Shown here: positions 6,262 to 13,191 of the stretch, one piece after another
Numbering within the stretch: the first letter of the stretch is position 1
Layout: each line of letters opens with the position of its first letter
Source: Verrucomicrobiales bacterium
Lineage (GTDB): Bacteria > Verrucomicrobiota > Verrucomicrobiia > Limisphaerales > JAFMIX01
Assembly (NCBI GenBank): GCA_017853785.1
Contig: JAFMIX010000038.1
Span: 1-13,364, forward strand
Direction: 5' to 3'
Length of the DNA: 13,364 nucleotides
Made by a program: the position numbers and the translations under genes
Notes under the pieces: model-generated
What the model was told of the DNA's origin: nothing
The model's input: the letters and a program-made list of their open reading frames with translations, nothing else
The model's database searches: none

Positions 6262-8052
6262 TCACGCTTTCAACACTTCGATGAACGCCTCCTGCGGGAT
6301 GTTCACGCTGCCGATGGATTTCATCCGCTTCTTACCTTCCTTTTGCTTTTCCAACAGCTTGCGTTTCCGGGAGACGTCGCCGCCGTAACATTTTGCCGTC
6401 ACGTCCTTGCGTAGGGCGCTGACAGATTCTGAGGCGATGATTTTTCCGCCGATGGCCGCCTGGATCTTCACCTGATACTGCTGCCGCGGGATGACTTCCT
6501 TGAGCTTTTCCGCCAAGGTCCGTCCCCTGCCCTCCGCTTTGCTGCGGTGCACGATGCACGAAAACGCGTCCATCGGCTCGCTGTTCACGAGCATATCCAG
6601 CTTCACCATGTCGCTTTCCTGATAATCCGCCGGTTCATAATCCATCGAACCGAAGCCGCGCGTGATCGATTTGATCCGGTCGTGGAAATCAATGAGGATT
6701 TCGTTCAGCGGGATCAACGATGACAGCATCACCCGCTTCGCGTCGAGGGTTTCCGTATGATCCACCGTGCCCCGCTTTTCGGAAATGAGCGCCATCATGT
6801 CGCCGATGTTTTCGTTCGGGCAGATGACGAACGCCTTAACCATCGGCTCCTCGATGCGGTCGATGTAAGTCACGTCGGGCATGAACGCCGGATTGTCCAC
6901 TTCCTTCATCGTGCCATCGGTGAGGTGGATTTTATACACCACGCTCGGATACGTTGCGATGATGTCCATGTCATATTCGCGCCGGAGCCGTTCCTGCACG
7001 ATCTCCAGGTGCAGCAACCCGAGGAAGCCGCAGCGGAAGCCAAAACCCAGCGCGACCGATGTCTCCGATGCATACACGAACGCCGAGTCATTGAGCTTCA
7101 ACTTGCCCATCGAAGATTTCAACGCCTCATAGTCCGCCGTGTTGATCGGATATATCCCGCTGAACACCATCGGGTGAATCTCCTTGAAACCCGGCAGTTC
7201 CCCGCTCGGGTTGCGCGCGTCGGTGATCGTGTCACCCATCTTCACCTCGGCGGCAGTCTTGATGTTCGCAGTGAAATAGCCCGTCTCGCCCGTCTCCAGC
7301 TTCTCGCGGATGTAAGGCTTCGGATTGAAACTGCCCACTTCCTTGACCTCCACGTTCTTGCCGGAGTGCAGCAGTTTCACCGACATCCCGGGCTTCAACT
7401 CGCCGTTGAAAACCCGCACATGCGTCACCACCCCTTTGTAAGTGTCGAAATAAGAATCAAACGCCAAAGCCTGCAAGCTCGGCGCGCCCGTCGGTTTCGG
7501 GGGCGGAATCTGCCGGATGATTGCCTCCAGAATTTCCTCGATGCCGATGCCTTCCTTCGCGCTGCATGGGATCGCCAACTCGCTCGGCACCGCCAGCACT
7601 TCCTCCAACTGTTGCTTCGCTTGCGCCACGTTCGCATGCGGCAGGTCAATCTTGTTGATCACCGGGATGATCTCCAGATTCTGCTTCGCCGCGAGATGGT
7701 AATTCGCCACCGTCTGCGCCTCCACGCCCTGCGCCGCATCAATCACCAGCAACGCCCCCTCGCACGCGCTCAAGCTGCGCGAGACTTCATACGCAAAATC
7801 CACATGACCCGGCGTATCAATCAGGTTCAGCTCGTAAGTCTCCCCGTTCTTCGCCTGATAAAGCATCGTCACCGGATGCGCCTTGATCGTGATGCCGCGC
7901 TCCCGCTCCAGATCCATCGCGTCCAGCAACTGATCCTCCATGTCCCGTGTGGCGATCGTGCCCGTCCGGTGCAACAGCCGGTCCGAAAGCGTCGTCTTGC
8001 CGTGGTCGATGTGGGCGATGATGCTGAAATTTCTTATGTGTGCGGCGTCCAT
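6262..8052 (-). CDS. lepA: Elongation factor 4 (LepA) GTPase
   Basis: Ribosome-associated translational GTPase implicated in back-translocation, ribosome biogenesis and initiation under stress. The 596-residue length is typical. The G domain shows the P-loop AHIDHGKTT (13-21), the switch I region ERGITIKAH, switch II DTPGHVDF at 79-86 with His83, NKID at 133-136 and SAK at 164-166. Domains II, III and V follow, and the LepA-specific C-terminal region ends with a lysine-rich KEGKKRMKSIGSVNIPQEAF. The start gives MDAAHIRNFSIIAHIDHG, matching the family N-terminus; no Shine-Dalgarno sequence precedes it. It is the first gene of the lepA-lepB operon. No confident promoter was found in the AT-rich 8053-8110 region. 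Confidence 0.98.
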   Translation of the reverse strand: MDAAHIRNFSIIAHIDHGKTTLSDRLLHRTGTIATRDMEDQLLDAMDLERERGITIKAHPVTMLYQAKNGETYELNLIDTPGHVDFAYEVSRSLSACEGALLVIDAAQGVEAQTVANYHLAAKQNLEIIPVINKIDLPHANVAQAKQQLEEVLAVPSELAIPCSAKEGIGIEEILEAIIRQIPPPKPTGAPSLQALAFDSYFDTYKGVVTHVRVFNGELKPGMSVKLLHSGKNVEVKEVGSFNPKPYIREKLETGETGYFTANIKTAAEVKMGDTITDARNPSGELPGFKEIHPMVFSGIYPINTADYEALKSSMGKLKLNDSAFVYASETSVALGFGFRCGFLGLLHLEIVQERLRREYDMDIIATYPSVVYKIHLTDGTMKEVDNPAFMPDVTYIDRIEEPMVKAFVICPNENIGDMMALISEKRGTVDHTETLDAKRVMLSSLIPLNEILIDFHDRIKSITRGFGSMDYEPADYQESDMVKLDMLVNSEPMDAFSCIVHRSKAEGRGRTLAEKLKEVIPRQQYQVKIQAAIGGKIIASESVSALRKDVTAKCYGGDVSRKRKLLEKQKEGKKRMKSIGSVNIPQEAFIEVLKA

Positions 8053-8064
8053 TTGTGCAAATAA

Positions 8065-8615
8065 ATCAGGGACGCAGAAGATAAACGCAAATCAAGTGAA
8101 GAAAAGATAAAACTCCCGTCACTCCGCTCCGGCAATACTGCCATTCCCTGCCCTAAAGCCTGCGCCCACCAAACCAGCCCGCAGGCGGAAGTCATTCTCT
8201 ACGAAACCCGGGCGCGCTACGCCGATTACTGGAAAAAAAGCAAAGCCGATCCCAACCTCGGTGATTCAACCACCAAGATGCAGGCCCGCATCCGCCGCTG
8301 GCATGGTGAGGCTGCGACCTAACGAAAGACTTTATCGTTGCGCCCGTCGGCGATGCCCGGGAGTTGAACTACAAAAGCTCCACCCCGCTCCTCCTCCCTC
8401 GCGGCGAAAACTGCCATCCGAAATTAGACGGACCGCATCTCCCGGCGATGGTCATCTACGCCACCAGCTACCACCCGCCCAAGCTGGAATTCACATGCCG
8501 CGGTGACCTCACCGAAGCCGACGCCCAACATCTCCAACGCAGCCCCCGTGAACTCGGGAAACGTTTAATCTCGCCCACCGCTTACCAACTCCTGGTTGCC
8601 GCATTCACAGAATGA
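8065..8615 (+). pseudogene. Frameshifted remnant of an unrecognised protein
   Basis: The intergenic space 8053-8632 holds two overlapping open frames that read as one broken protein. Frame A (8065-8322) has no ATG, GTG or TTG start. From about 8187 it encodes AEVILYETRARYADYW, KKSKADPNLGDSTTKM and QARIRRWHGEAAT, then stops. Frame B is open from 8310 to 8615 and continues DLTKDFIVAPVGDARELNYK, later LDGPHLPAMVIYATSYHPP and TPTAYQLL-like text (SPTAYQLLVAAFTE at the end). The frames overlap only at 8310-8322, so one indel there would join them. Codon third positions stay GC-rich, as in real genes. I do not recognise the family. A short intact gene using the TTG at 8364 (83 residues) is the alternative. 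The stop lies 17 bases before the SDR gene start. Confidence 0.5.
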
Positions 8616-8632
8616 GTTAGACTGACCGCGCT

Positions 8633-10069
8633 TTGAAAATTTTGATCACCGGGGCTAACGGCTACATTGGCCGACGTCTGATCCCAGTCCTGCTGGAACA
8701 GGGTCACGAGCTGTTTTGCTGCGTGCGGGACAAAGCGCGCTTTGACTGGCGTCAGCGGCACGAACGCCTGCACACCCTCGAAGTAGATTTTCTCAAATCG
8801 GAATCGCTCGCAGAGCTTCCCAGGGGACTCGACGTCGCGTTCTACCTGATCCACTCGATGAACAGCGTTATCGGTGATTTTGCCGCGCCGGAGCGCCAGT
8901 CCGCCCGTCGTTTCTGCGCGATGGTGGAATCGACCGATTGCCGCCAGATCATCTATCTGAGCGGCATTGTGAATGAGAAGCAGCTTTCCACACATCTCTC
9001 CTCGCGACTCGCCGTGGAACAGATATTGCGCGCCAGCCGGATTCCCTGCACGGTCCTGCGCGCCGGCATCGTGGTAGGCTCCGGCAGTGCCTCATTTGAG
9101 ATCATCCGCGACCTCGTGGAAAAACTGCCCGTGATGATTGCCCCAAAATGGCTGCAGACCCGCAGCCAGCCCATCGCCATCCGCAACGTCATCCAGTTCC
9201 TTACCGGAGTAATGCTACGCCAGGAAACCTTCAACCGGGATTTCGATATTGGCGGCCCTGAAATCCTGACCTACCGGCAGATGCTCACACAATTCGCCGA
9301 GGTGCGCGGACTGCGTAGGCTCATCATCACCGTGCCGGTCATGACGCCACGCCTTTCGTCCTACTGGCTTTACTTCATCACCTCCACTTCGTTTGCGCTG
9401 GCGGCGAATCTCGTGGACAGCATGAAGATTGAAATCATTCCACGCAAAAATGATCTCGCCGGACAACTCGGTATCACGCTCATCACCTACCGGCAGGCCG
9501 TGGCGCTCGCGCTCGAACGGATCGAGTCCGGCAATGTCGTCAGCGGTTGGAAAGATTCCTTCGCCTCCTCCGGTGCGAGTCTGGCGCTGATGCACTCAGC
9601 CAATGTGCCCGAGCACGGCTGCTTCAAAGACCGGCGCGCGCGGCCCGTCACCGGCCGCGGGGAAACCGTCTGGCAACGCGTCTGGAGCATCGGCGGCGAC
9701 ACCGGCTGGTATTATGGCGACTGGCTGTGGGAATTACGTGGCATCTTGGACAAAATGGCCGGCGGAGTCGGCCTGAACCGCGGTCGCACCCACGTCCGCG
9801 ATATCGAGGTCGGCGACGCACTGGATTTCTGGCGCGTGCTCGTGGCGGACCAGCCGGGCAAACGCCTCCTGCTCTTTGCCGAAATGCGCCTGCCCGGCGA
9901 AGCGTGGCTGGAATTTCAGATTGTTCCTGCCGAGGACGGTGATCAACTCATCCAGACTGCGACCTTCCGCCCGCGCGGCGTATTCGGCCGGTTTTACTGG
10001 TATGCCGTGCTGCCCATGCACCATTTCATATTCAATGGAATGATAGACGCCCTGACCCGGCCGGATTGA
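8633..10069 (+). CDS. SDR-family NAD(P)-binding protein with DUF2867 domain (YbjT-like)
   Basis: A 478-residue protein matching the length and layout of E. coli YbjT. Residues 1-~300 form an atypical short-chain dehydrogenase fold: dinucleotide-binding GANGYIG at 7-13 and the strand/turn RQIIYLSGI, but the usual catalytic YxxxK is replaced by a HLSSRLAVEQIL helix, as in the atypical NAD(P)H-binding subgroup. From about 330 to the end lies a DUF2867-type domain (WSIGGDTGWYYGDWLWELRG, then RPRGVFGRFYWYAVLPMHHF). Substrate unknown; reductase activity is not assured. The start is TTG at 8633, chosen because it gives MKILITGANG; no ATG or Shine-Dalgarno sequence lies upstream. It ends 22 bases from the convergent DUF2007 gene without an obvious terminator. 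Confidence 0.88.
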   Translation: MKILITGANGYIGRRLIPVLLEQGHELFCCVRDKARFDWRQRHERLHTLEVDFLKSESLAELPRGLDVAFYLIHSMNSVIGDFAAPERQSARRFCAMVESTDCRQIIYLSGIVNEKQLSTHLSSRLAVEQILRASRIPCTVLRAGIVVGSGSASFEIIRDLVEKLPVMIAPKWLQTRSQPIAIRNVIQFLTGVMLRQETFNRDFDIGGPEILTYRQMLTQFAEVRGLRRLIITVPVMTPRLSSYWLYFITSTSFALAANLVDSMKIEIIPRKNDLAGQLGITLITYRQAVALALERIESGNVVSGWKDSFASSGASLALMHSANVPEHGCFKDRRARPVTGRGETVWQRVWSIGGDTGWYYGDWLWELRGILDKMAGGVGLNRGRTHVRDIEVGDALDFWRVLVADQPGKRLLLFAEMRLPGEAWLEFQIVPAEDGDQLIQTATFRPRGVFGRFYWYAVLPMHHFIFNGMIDALTRPD

Positions 10070-10091
10070 TCGATGCGTCCGGCGTTGCTGG

Positions 10092-10307
10092 CTAAAGCTC
10101 ATCCTCGCGCTCGGCGTAGAAGAGTTGATGAGCGCGGGCATAATCCGCCTCCGCCACGAAGACGTTTGCGGGCCGGTTGAACTCGTCGTCATCCGGCGCG
10201 GCGGCCGCCACGAATTCCTGCGTGGCGGCGATGCCGTGTTTCTCGAGCATCATCACCAACAGCTCCGTCTTGATCGCCGGCCCGGTGAAGAACAGTTTCA
10301 CGCGCAC
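10092..10307 (-). CDS. DUF2007 putative signal-transducing protein
   Basis: A 71-residue protein (MRVKLFFTGPAIKTELLVMM, then LEKHGIAATQEFV, and ending FVAEADYARAHQLFYAERED plus EL). The pattern of a short beta strand, a helix tracking a single-residue-wide sequence (KTELLVMMLEKHGI) and a C-terminal strand-helix VFVAEADYARAHQLF is that of DUF2007, small ferredoxin-fold proteins often labelled putative signal-transducing; their role is unknown. The start is GTG at 10305-10307, with a second in-frame GTG two codons later; neither has a Shine-Dalgarno sequence. It lies 40 bases downstream of the SRAP gene on the same strand, so the two may be co-transcribed. Confidence 0.75.
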   Translation of the reverse strand: MRVKLFFTGPAIKTELLVMMLEKHGIAATQEFVAAAAPDDDEFNRPANVFVAEADYARAHQLFYAEREDEL

Positions 10308-10347
10308 AAATTAGCTGCAAAACGCCGCTCTCGCCAGTTCTAGCCAA

Positions 10348-10914
10348 CTAAAACAGCTCCGGCTGCTTTTGGAATTTCTCCAGCGGTGACTTGTCCGGCG
10401 CGGTCAACACCCGTTGCCAATCCCCGCGCAGCCAGTCCGTGAAATCATCCGGGTGCACGATGAACGGCATCCGGTCGTGGAACTTCGCCACCGACTCGTT
10501 CGGCGATGTGGTCAGCATCACAAAACACCCGGAGACATCACCGCCGGTGGTGGCCGCCTGCAAAGGCCGCCAAAGTCCGGCAAAGCAGAAGACCGCCTCC
10601 CCCGGCTGATGAAACCAAACGCCGCCCTCGTAGAAACCATCCGCCGGCAACAGACACCGCTGCTGCAGATGCGGCTTGAACGTGGGCAGCTGCGTGAGCG
10701 TTTCCGCCTTGGCGTTGATGAGCGGACGTTTCTCCCACGGCACGCTCCAGCCCCAGCGATACTCCCGCACCGCCAGCCCCGCGCACTCCGGCACGACCAC
10801 CGGCCCGAGGTCCGTCGGCCGGATCTTGGCGCGCGGCGTCGCCCCATACACCGTGATCGCCTCGCGCAACTTTTCCCGGACCGCATCTTTCTTGTAGGTA
10901 TAAGTGGCGCACAT
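10348..10914 (-). CDS. SOS response-associated peptidase (SRAP, YedK/HMCES family)
   Basis: SRAP proteins form a covalent crosslink with abasic sites in single-stranded DNA through Cys2, shielding them during replication, and can self-reverse. This 188-residue protein starts MCATYTY, giving Cys2 after Met removal. It retains the asparagine in INAKAET (Asn67), the glutamate in ADGFYEGG (Glu96) and the histidine in KFHDRMPFIVHP (His146), so all known key residues are present. It is somewhat shorter than the usual ~220 residues, and the common GFYEW is GFYEG here. No LexA-type operator was recognised upstream, where the DNA is repeat-rich. It lies upstream of the DUF2007 gene on the same strand. 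Confidence 0.93.
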   Translation of the reverse strand: MCATYTYKKDAVREKLREAITVYGATPRAKIRPTDLGPVVVPECAGLAVREYRWGWSVPWEKRPLINAKAETLTQLPTFKPHLQQRCLLPADGFYEGGVWFHQPGEAVFCFAGLWRPLQAATTGGDVSGCFVMLTTSPNESVAKFHDRMPFIVHPDDFTDWLRGDWQRVLTAPDKSPLEKFQKQPELF

Positions 10915-10972
10915 CGGGAGAAAACTAAACTGGAATCACCGCAAACGCCAGATGCCGGTTGCGTGGCAGGAG

Positions 10973-11033
10973 TGAACCGCGAAATACGCCAAAGCCGCGA
11001 ACGGGACTTTGTTTTTGCGTGGTTCGCGGTTCA
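10973..11033. repeat. 17-bp inverted repeat with CGCGAA core
   Basis: tgaaccgcgaaatacgc at 10973-10989 and the reverse complement of 11017-11033 agree at 15 of 17 positions. The loop (10990-11016) repeats the theme (aaagccgcgaac). The wording resembles the 'accacgaaatacgcgaaag' intergenic repeats I remember from several environmental phyla; that link is from memory and untested. Confidence 0.65.
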
Positions 11034-11046
11034 ATCGCCTAGCCGG

Positions 11047-11122
11047 AGCGTCGTAAGGCGCGGCATAGTTGTAGCAGCCAAAATCATACAAGGTTTCAAG
11101 CTCCGTTAGGAGCGGCATGGTG
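11047..11122. repeat. Degenerate direct repeat, 22-bp units (REP-like)
   Basis: The unit at 11047-11068 and the unit at 11101-11122 match at about 17 of 22 positions when aligned without gaps; both end gcggcat(a/g)gt. The second contains a short hairpin, gctcc/ggagc with a gtta loop. A third gcggcat, inverted as atgccgc at 11139-11145, pairs with 11112-11118. This looks like a REP-type palindromic element. Confidence 0.55.
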
Positions 11123-11143
11123 GCCGCCTGCAAAGGCTATGCC

Positions 11144-11210
11144 GCCCCGCCGGGGCTGTGCCCCTCGCCCGTGGGAACAGAAGAGGGTGGCCGCAGGCCG
11201 GGTGAGGGTT
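11144..11210. repeat. GC-rich palindromic dispersed-repeat block
   Basis: gcccc-gcc-ggggc at 11144-11156 is a tight hairpin. Then ccctc ... gaggg arms (around 11162-11186) and ggccgcaggcc (11189-11199) follow in quick order, ending gggtgagggtt. Read on the minus strand it gives the PSPGLRPPSS-type translation that I recall as a common spurious protein from a dispersed repeat in many bacterial genomes. Exact limits are uncertain. Confidence 0.5.
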
Positions 11211-11255
11211 GTCGGGAAAATCGGCGCAGTTGGCTGCAAAGTTTCCGGTCTGCCG

Positions 11256-12824
11256 TCAGGGCGCGGCGCGGACGCGGAGGAATTGCTTGTTGCCCGTGAC
11301 GGGCAGTGTCCAAGGGACGACCGGACCGGCGTTGGACCAAGTGCTCCCCAGGTTGGTGGATTGCAGCAGTTGCAGCGAGAGGGCGAGGTTCGTCCCGGTG
11401 ATGCCCACGCCCAGCTGGCCGACCGCCACATCCACCAGCGCATTCGTGGTGTAGAGGCCAAACGGAGTGCCGTTGGTCCGGATGTAGTTTAACAGAACCT
11501 GATGCTGGTTGTTGGTCGGCGAGTAGCCGTTGCCCACCTCGAACCCATCAGCGAAACCATCGGAATCCGAATCGGTCAGGAGCGGATTCGTGAAGTAGGC
11601 ATACACTTCATCGTCGGCCAGGCCGTCGCCATCCGTATCGGTCAGGAGCGGGTTGGTGCCGTAATAGGCCTCTTCCCCATTCGAGAGTTGGTCGCCATCC
11701 GAATTGACCGCTTCGTAGGCCCCGATATCCACGTTGGCGACGACAATCCGGGTCAGGCCCAGAAGGTCAGTCGCGCTGGCGACATAGTTGGTGCTGCCCG
11801 CATTCCGGCACGGGGAAGTCCACTTCAGTTGATAATTACCCGACATGCTGTCCACAAACTGCGGGTTGTTGCTGACAGTGCCCACTCCGGTGGAGGCGTA
11901 GCGGTAACAATTGTTCCGTAAATCACCAGGTGCAAGATCTAAACCATCGTCCAGAAAATCATTCACATTGTCCCACATCACGCAGTTTCGGACCGCCATT
12001 TTGCCCACGCCAGCTGTGTTAGCTTGCGAGCTGCCCAGCAAGTAGCCGCCGGCGGCTGACGTGTTCTTCACGATCGTGCAGTTATCCAGCGTCATCCGTG
12101 CCGGGGGGTTGGGCACGAGAGAAAGCCACACCGCCGCGCTGGCTGAAAAATAATCAGATCCAGTGCTCTGGCTCGTGTTGGAGAGGATCAGGCAATTGTC
12201 GGCATTCGCGTTGCACAAACCGCCGCCGCCTTGTTCACCGCCCCGATTGCCGCTGATGACGGAGCGTCTGACCGTTCCCCCATACACCCCGCCGCCGCCC
12301 CAATCACAGCTATTCCCGCTGATGACGCAGTTGGAAACCACGCCCGAGATTGCGGAATGGATGCCGCCGCCGCCATATTCGGCAGCTCGCGTGGCGCCGT
12401 TGGTCACGGTGAAGCCGCTGAGCACGGCATTGGTGCCCAGATAGACGCCGCGCACTGCCGTGGGGCCGATCCCGTTGGTATTGCCCGAATCCCAGGCGCC
12501 TTTGATGGTCGTGACGGCCGGACCATTCACGCTCTGCACGGTGATCGCCTTGTCAATCACCACCCGGTTGGTCGTCGCCCCGGCGGCGGCAATGGTGCGT
12601 CCGCCGGTGGCATAGAGGCCGTTGGTCACCAACACGGTGTCGCTGGCTGCCGCCGCGTCAACGGCGGCCTGAATGGTCAGCTTGGCGGTGACCCAGTTCG
12701 TGCCCGCCGCGGCATCGCTGCCGGTGGGCGAGACATACCACGTGGCGGCCGAGGCCGTGAGCGTGCCGAGGGTGAGCGCCAGCGCGGTGGCGGCCAATAA
12801 AGACAGAGGGCGAATGTTTTTCAT
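11256..12824 (-). CDS. Secreted right-handed beta-helix protein with thrombospondin type-3 repeats
   Basis: A 522-residue protein with a signal peptide (1-26, cut after ASA). WYVSPTGSDAAAGTNW at 29-44 opens the parallel beta-helix; coil repeats with Gly- and Asn-rich turns (GGGGIHS, CVISGNSCDWGGGG, SVISGNRGG, CTIVKNTS) run to about 290. NNPQFVD (319-325), SPCRNAG (337-343) and VDIGAYE close the helix, as in polymorphic-outer-membrane/choice-of-anchor-Q-like proteins. Residues 374-435 are calcium-binding thrombospondin type-3 repeats (NSDGDQLSNGEE, DTDGDGLADDE, DSDSDGFADGFE). The C-terminus (LQLLQSTNLGSTWSNAG to FLRVRAAP) resembles a small domain common at the end of verrucomicrobial secreted proteins. 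No PEP-CTERM or membrane anchor is visible. No catalytic residues can be assigned; it may bind or degrade polysaccharide, or act in adhesion. Confidence 0.88.
   Translation of the reverse strand: MKNIRPLSLLAATALALTLGTLTASAATWYVSPTGSDAAAGTNWVTAKLTIQAAVDAAAASDTVLVTNGLYATGGRTIAAAGATTNRVVIDKAITVQSVNGPAVTTIKGAWDSGNTNGIGPTAVRGVYLGTNAVLSGFTVTNGATRAAEYGGGGIHSAISGVVSNCVISGNSCDWGGGGVYGGTVRRSVISGNRGGEQGGGGLCNANADNCLILSNTSQSTGSDYFSASAAVWLSLVPNPPARMTLDNCTIVKNTSAAGGYLLGSSQANTAGVGKMAVRNCVMWDNVNDFLDDGLDLAPGDLRNNCYRYASTGVGTVSNNPQFVDSMSGNYQLKWTSPCRNAGSTNYVASATDLLGLTRIVVANVDIGAYEAVNSDGDQLSNGEEAYYGTNPLLTDTDGDGLADDEVYAYFTNPLLTDSDSDGFADGFEVGNGYSPTNNQHQVLLNYIRTNGTPFGLYTTNALVDVAVGQLGVGITGTNLALSLQLLQSTNLGSTWSNAGPVVPWTLPVTGNKQFLRVRAAP
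11565..11651 (-). repeat. 66-bp-period repeat inside the TSP3 region
   Basis: The 21 bases at 11565-11585 and 11631-11651 are identical except for one position, 66 bases (22 codons) apart. Both encode the NPLLTD(T/S)D part of adjacent thrombospondin type-3 repeats, so this is an in-frame duplication within the beta-helix gene. Confidence 0.85.
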
Positions 12825-12896
12825 GGTTCGTCATGGCCGTGGGAACACCTGGTTTACACCGGGTCGTCACAATTGGAGGCTCACGGCCAACGAACC
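12825..12896 (-). repeat. Long hairpin in the leader of the beta-helix gene
   Basis: The arm 12825-12841 (ggttcgtcatggccgtg) pairs with 12882-12896 (cacggccaacgaacc) over 15 base pairs with a two-base bulge. Inside it, acctggt and accgggt (12847-12864) form a second small stem with one mismatch. In the mRNA the stem runs right up to the start ATG at 12822-12824, so it may control translation; no Shine-Dalgarno sequence is visible. Confidence 0.7.
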
Positions 12897-12917
12897 AAAA
12901 ACGATGAAGACGGGGTT

Positions 12918-12945
12918 AATGTATCAGCTAAGCTGGCATTGTCAA
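12918..12945 (-). promoter_or_regulatory. Putative sigma-70-type promoter of the beta-helix gene
   Basis: On the minus strand a perfect TTGACA (plus-strand 12940-12945), a 16-base spacer and TACATT (plus-strand 12918-12923, 4 of 6). Transcription would begin near 12911, giving a leader of about 87 bases that contains the whole hairpin at 12825-12896. Confidence 0.5.
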
Positions 12946-12991
12946 CGCCGGCTTCGCCTGATTCGAGATGTGAACACAAAAAGCAACGCGA

Positions 12992-13040
12992 TGAATTCTT
13001 CGCCCTCGCCAGTTCCTCTTCAAAATCCACGATCTCCCTC
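12992..13040 (-). repeat. Third copy of carB 3' end (most diverged)
   Basis: Aligned without gaps at a 200-base offset from the gene's own end, about 39 of 49 bases match, including an identical ten bases (13011-13020). On the minus strand it reads EREIVDFEEELARAKNS: the stop codon is changed to TCA and the frame runs on into unrelated sequence. Most codon differences are synonymous. Confidence 0.75.
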
Positions 13041-13091
13041 TCCAATGCGGAGTGCAGAGTTCGCGGTGCGGAATGAAAAACTAATTTCTCG

Positions 13092-13154
13092 TCAGTTCTT
13101 GGCAGTGGCAAGTTCCTCTTCGAAGTCCACAATCTCTTTAATCTGAACCGGGAA
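13092..13154 (-). repeat. Second copy of carB 3' end, stop codon included
   Basis: Lies exactly 100 bases from the gene's own end (13192-13254) and matches 56 of 63 bases without gaps. It reads FPVQIKEIVDFEEELATAKN and then TGA, like the gene. Of the seven differences, six are synonymous and one changes Leu to Pro. An ATG at 13167-13169 opens a 25-codon frame through this copy; there is no evidence that it is expressed. Confidence 0.9.
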
Positions 13155-13191
13155 AAGTTGAGAGTTCATAGTTGAAAGTTGATAGCCGGAA

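Larger units (their letters stand above)
10915..11255. other. Repeat-rich intergenic region without a gene
   Basis: The 341 bases between the SRAP start and the beta-helix stop contain no credible gene. They hold at least three kinds of repeat, listed separately: an inverted repeat at 10973-11033, a degenerate direct repeat at 11047-11122, and a GC-rich palindromic block at 11112-11210. Short open frames here have atypical, Arg/Pro-rich translations. Confidence 0.75.
12825..13191. other. Intergenic region between carB tail and beta-helix gene
   Basis: No full gene is credible in these 367 bases. From right to left on the minus strand they hold two extra copies of the carB 3' end (13092-13154 and about 12992-13040), low-complexity spacers (13155-13191 with repeated agttga, and 13041-13085 with repeated gtgcggag-like text), a putative promoter (12918-12945), and a long hairpin (12825-12896) touching the beta-helix start codon. 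Confidence 0.8.

Noticed and set aside
6757..8064. Plus-strand 435-codon open frame opposite lepA
   Set aside because: It is antisense to a fully conserved lepA; its His/Arg-rich translation is typical of a GC-rich shadow frame.
10052..10085. Possible terminator hairpin (gccgga/tccggc) between the SDR and DUF2007 genes
   Set aside because: Only six base pairs with a 12-base loop and no T-run on either strand.
10414..11109. Plus-strand 231-codon frame opposite SRAP
   Set aside because: Runs antisense through SRAP and then into repeats; no credible protein features.
12673..13146. Plus-strand 157-codon open frame
   Set aside because: It crosses the antisense of the beta-helix gene, the hairpin and the repeat copies; no conserved features.
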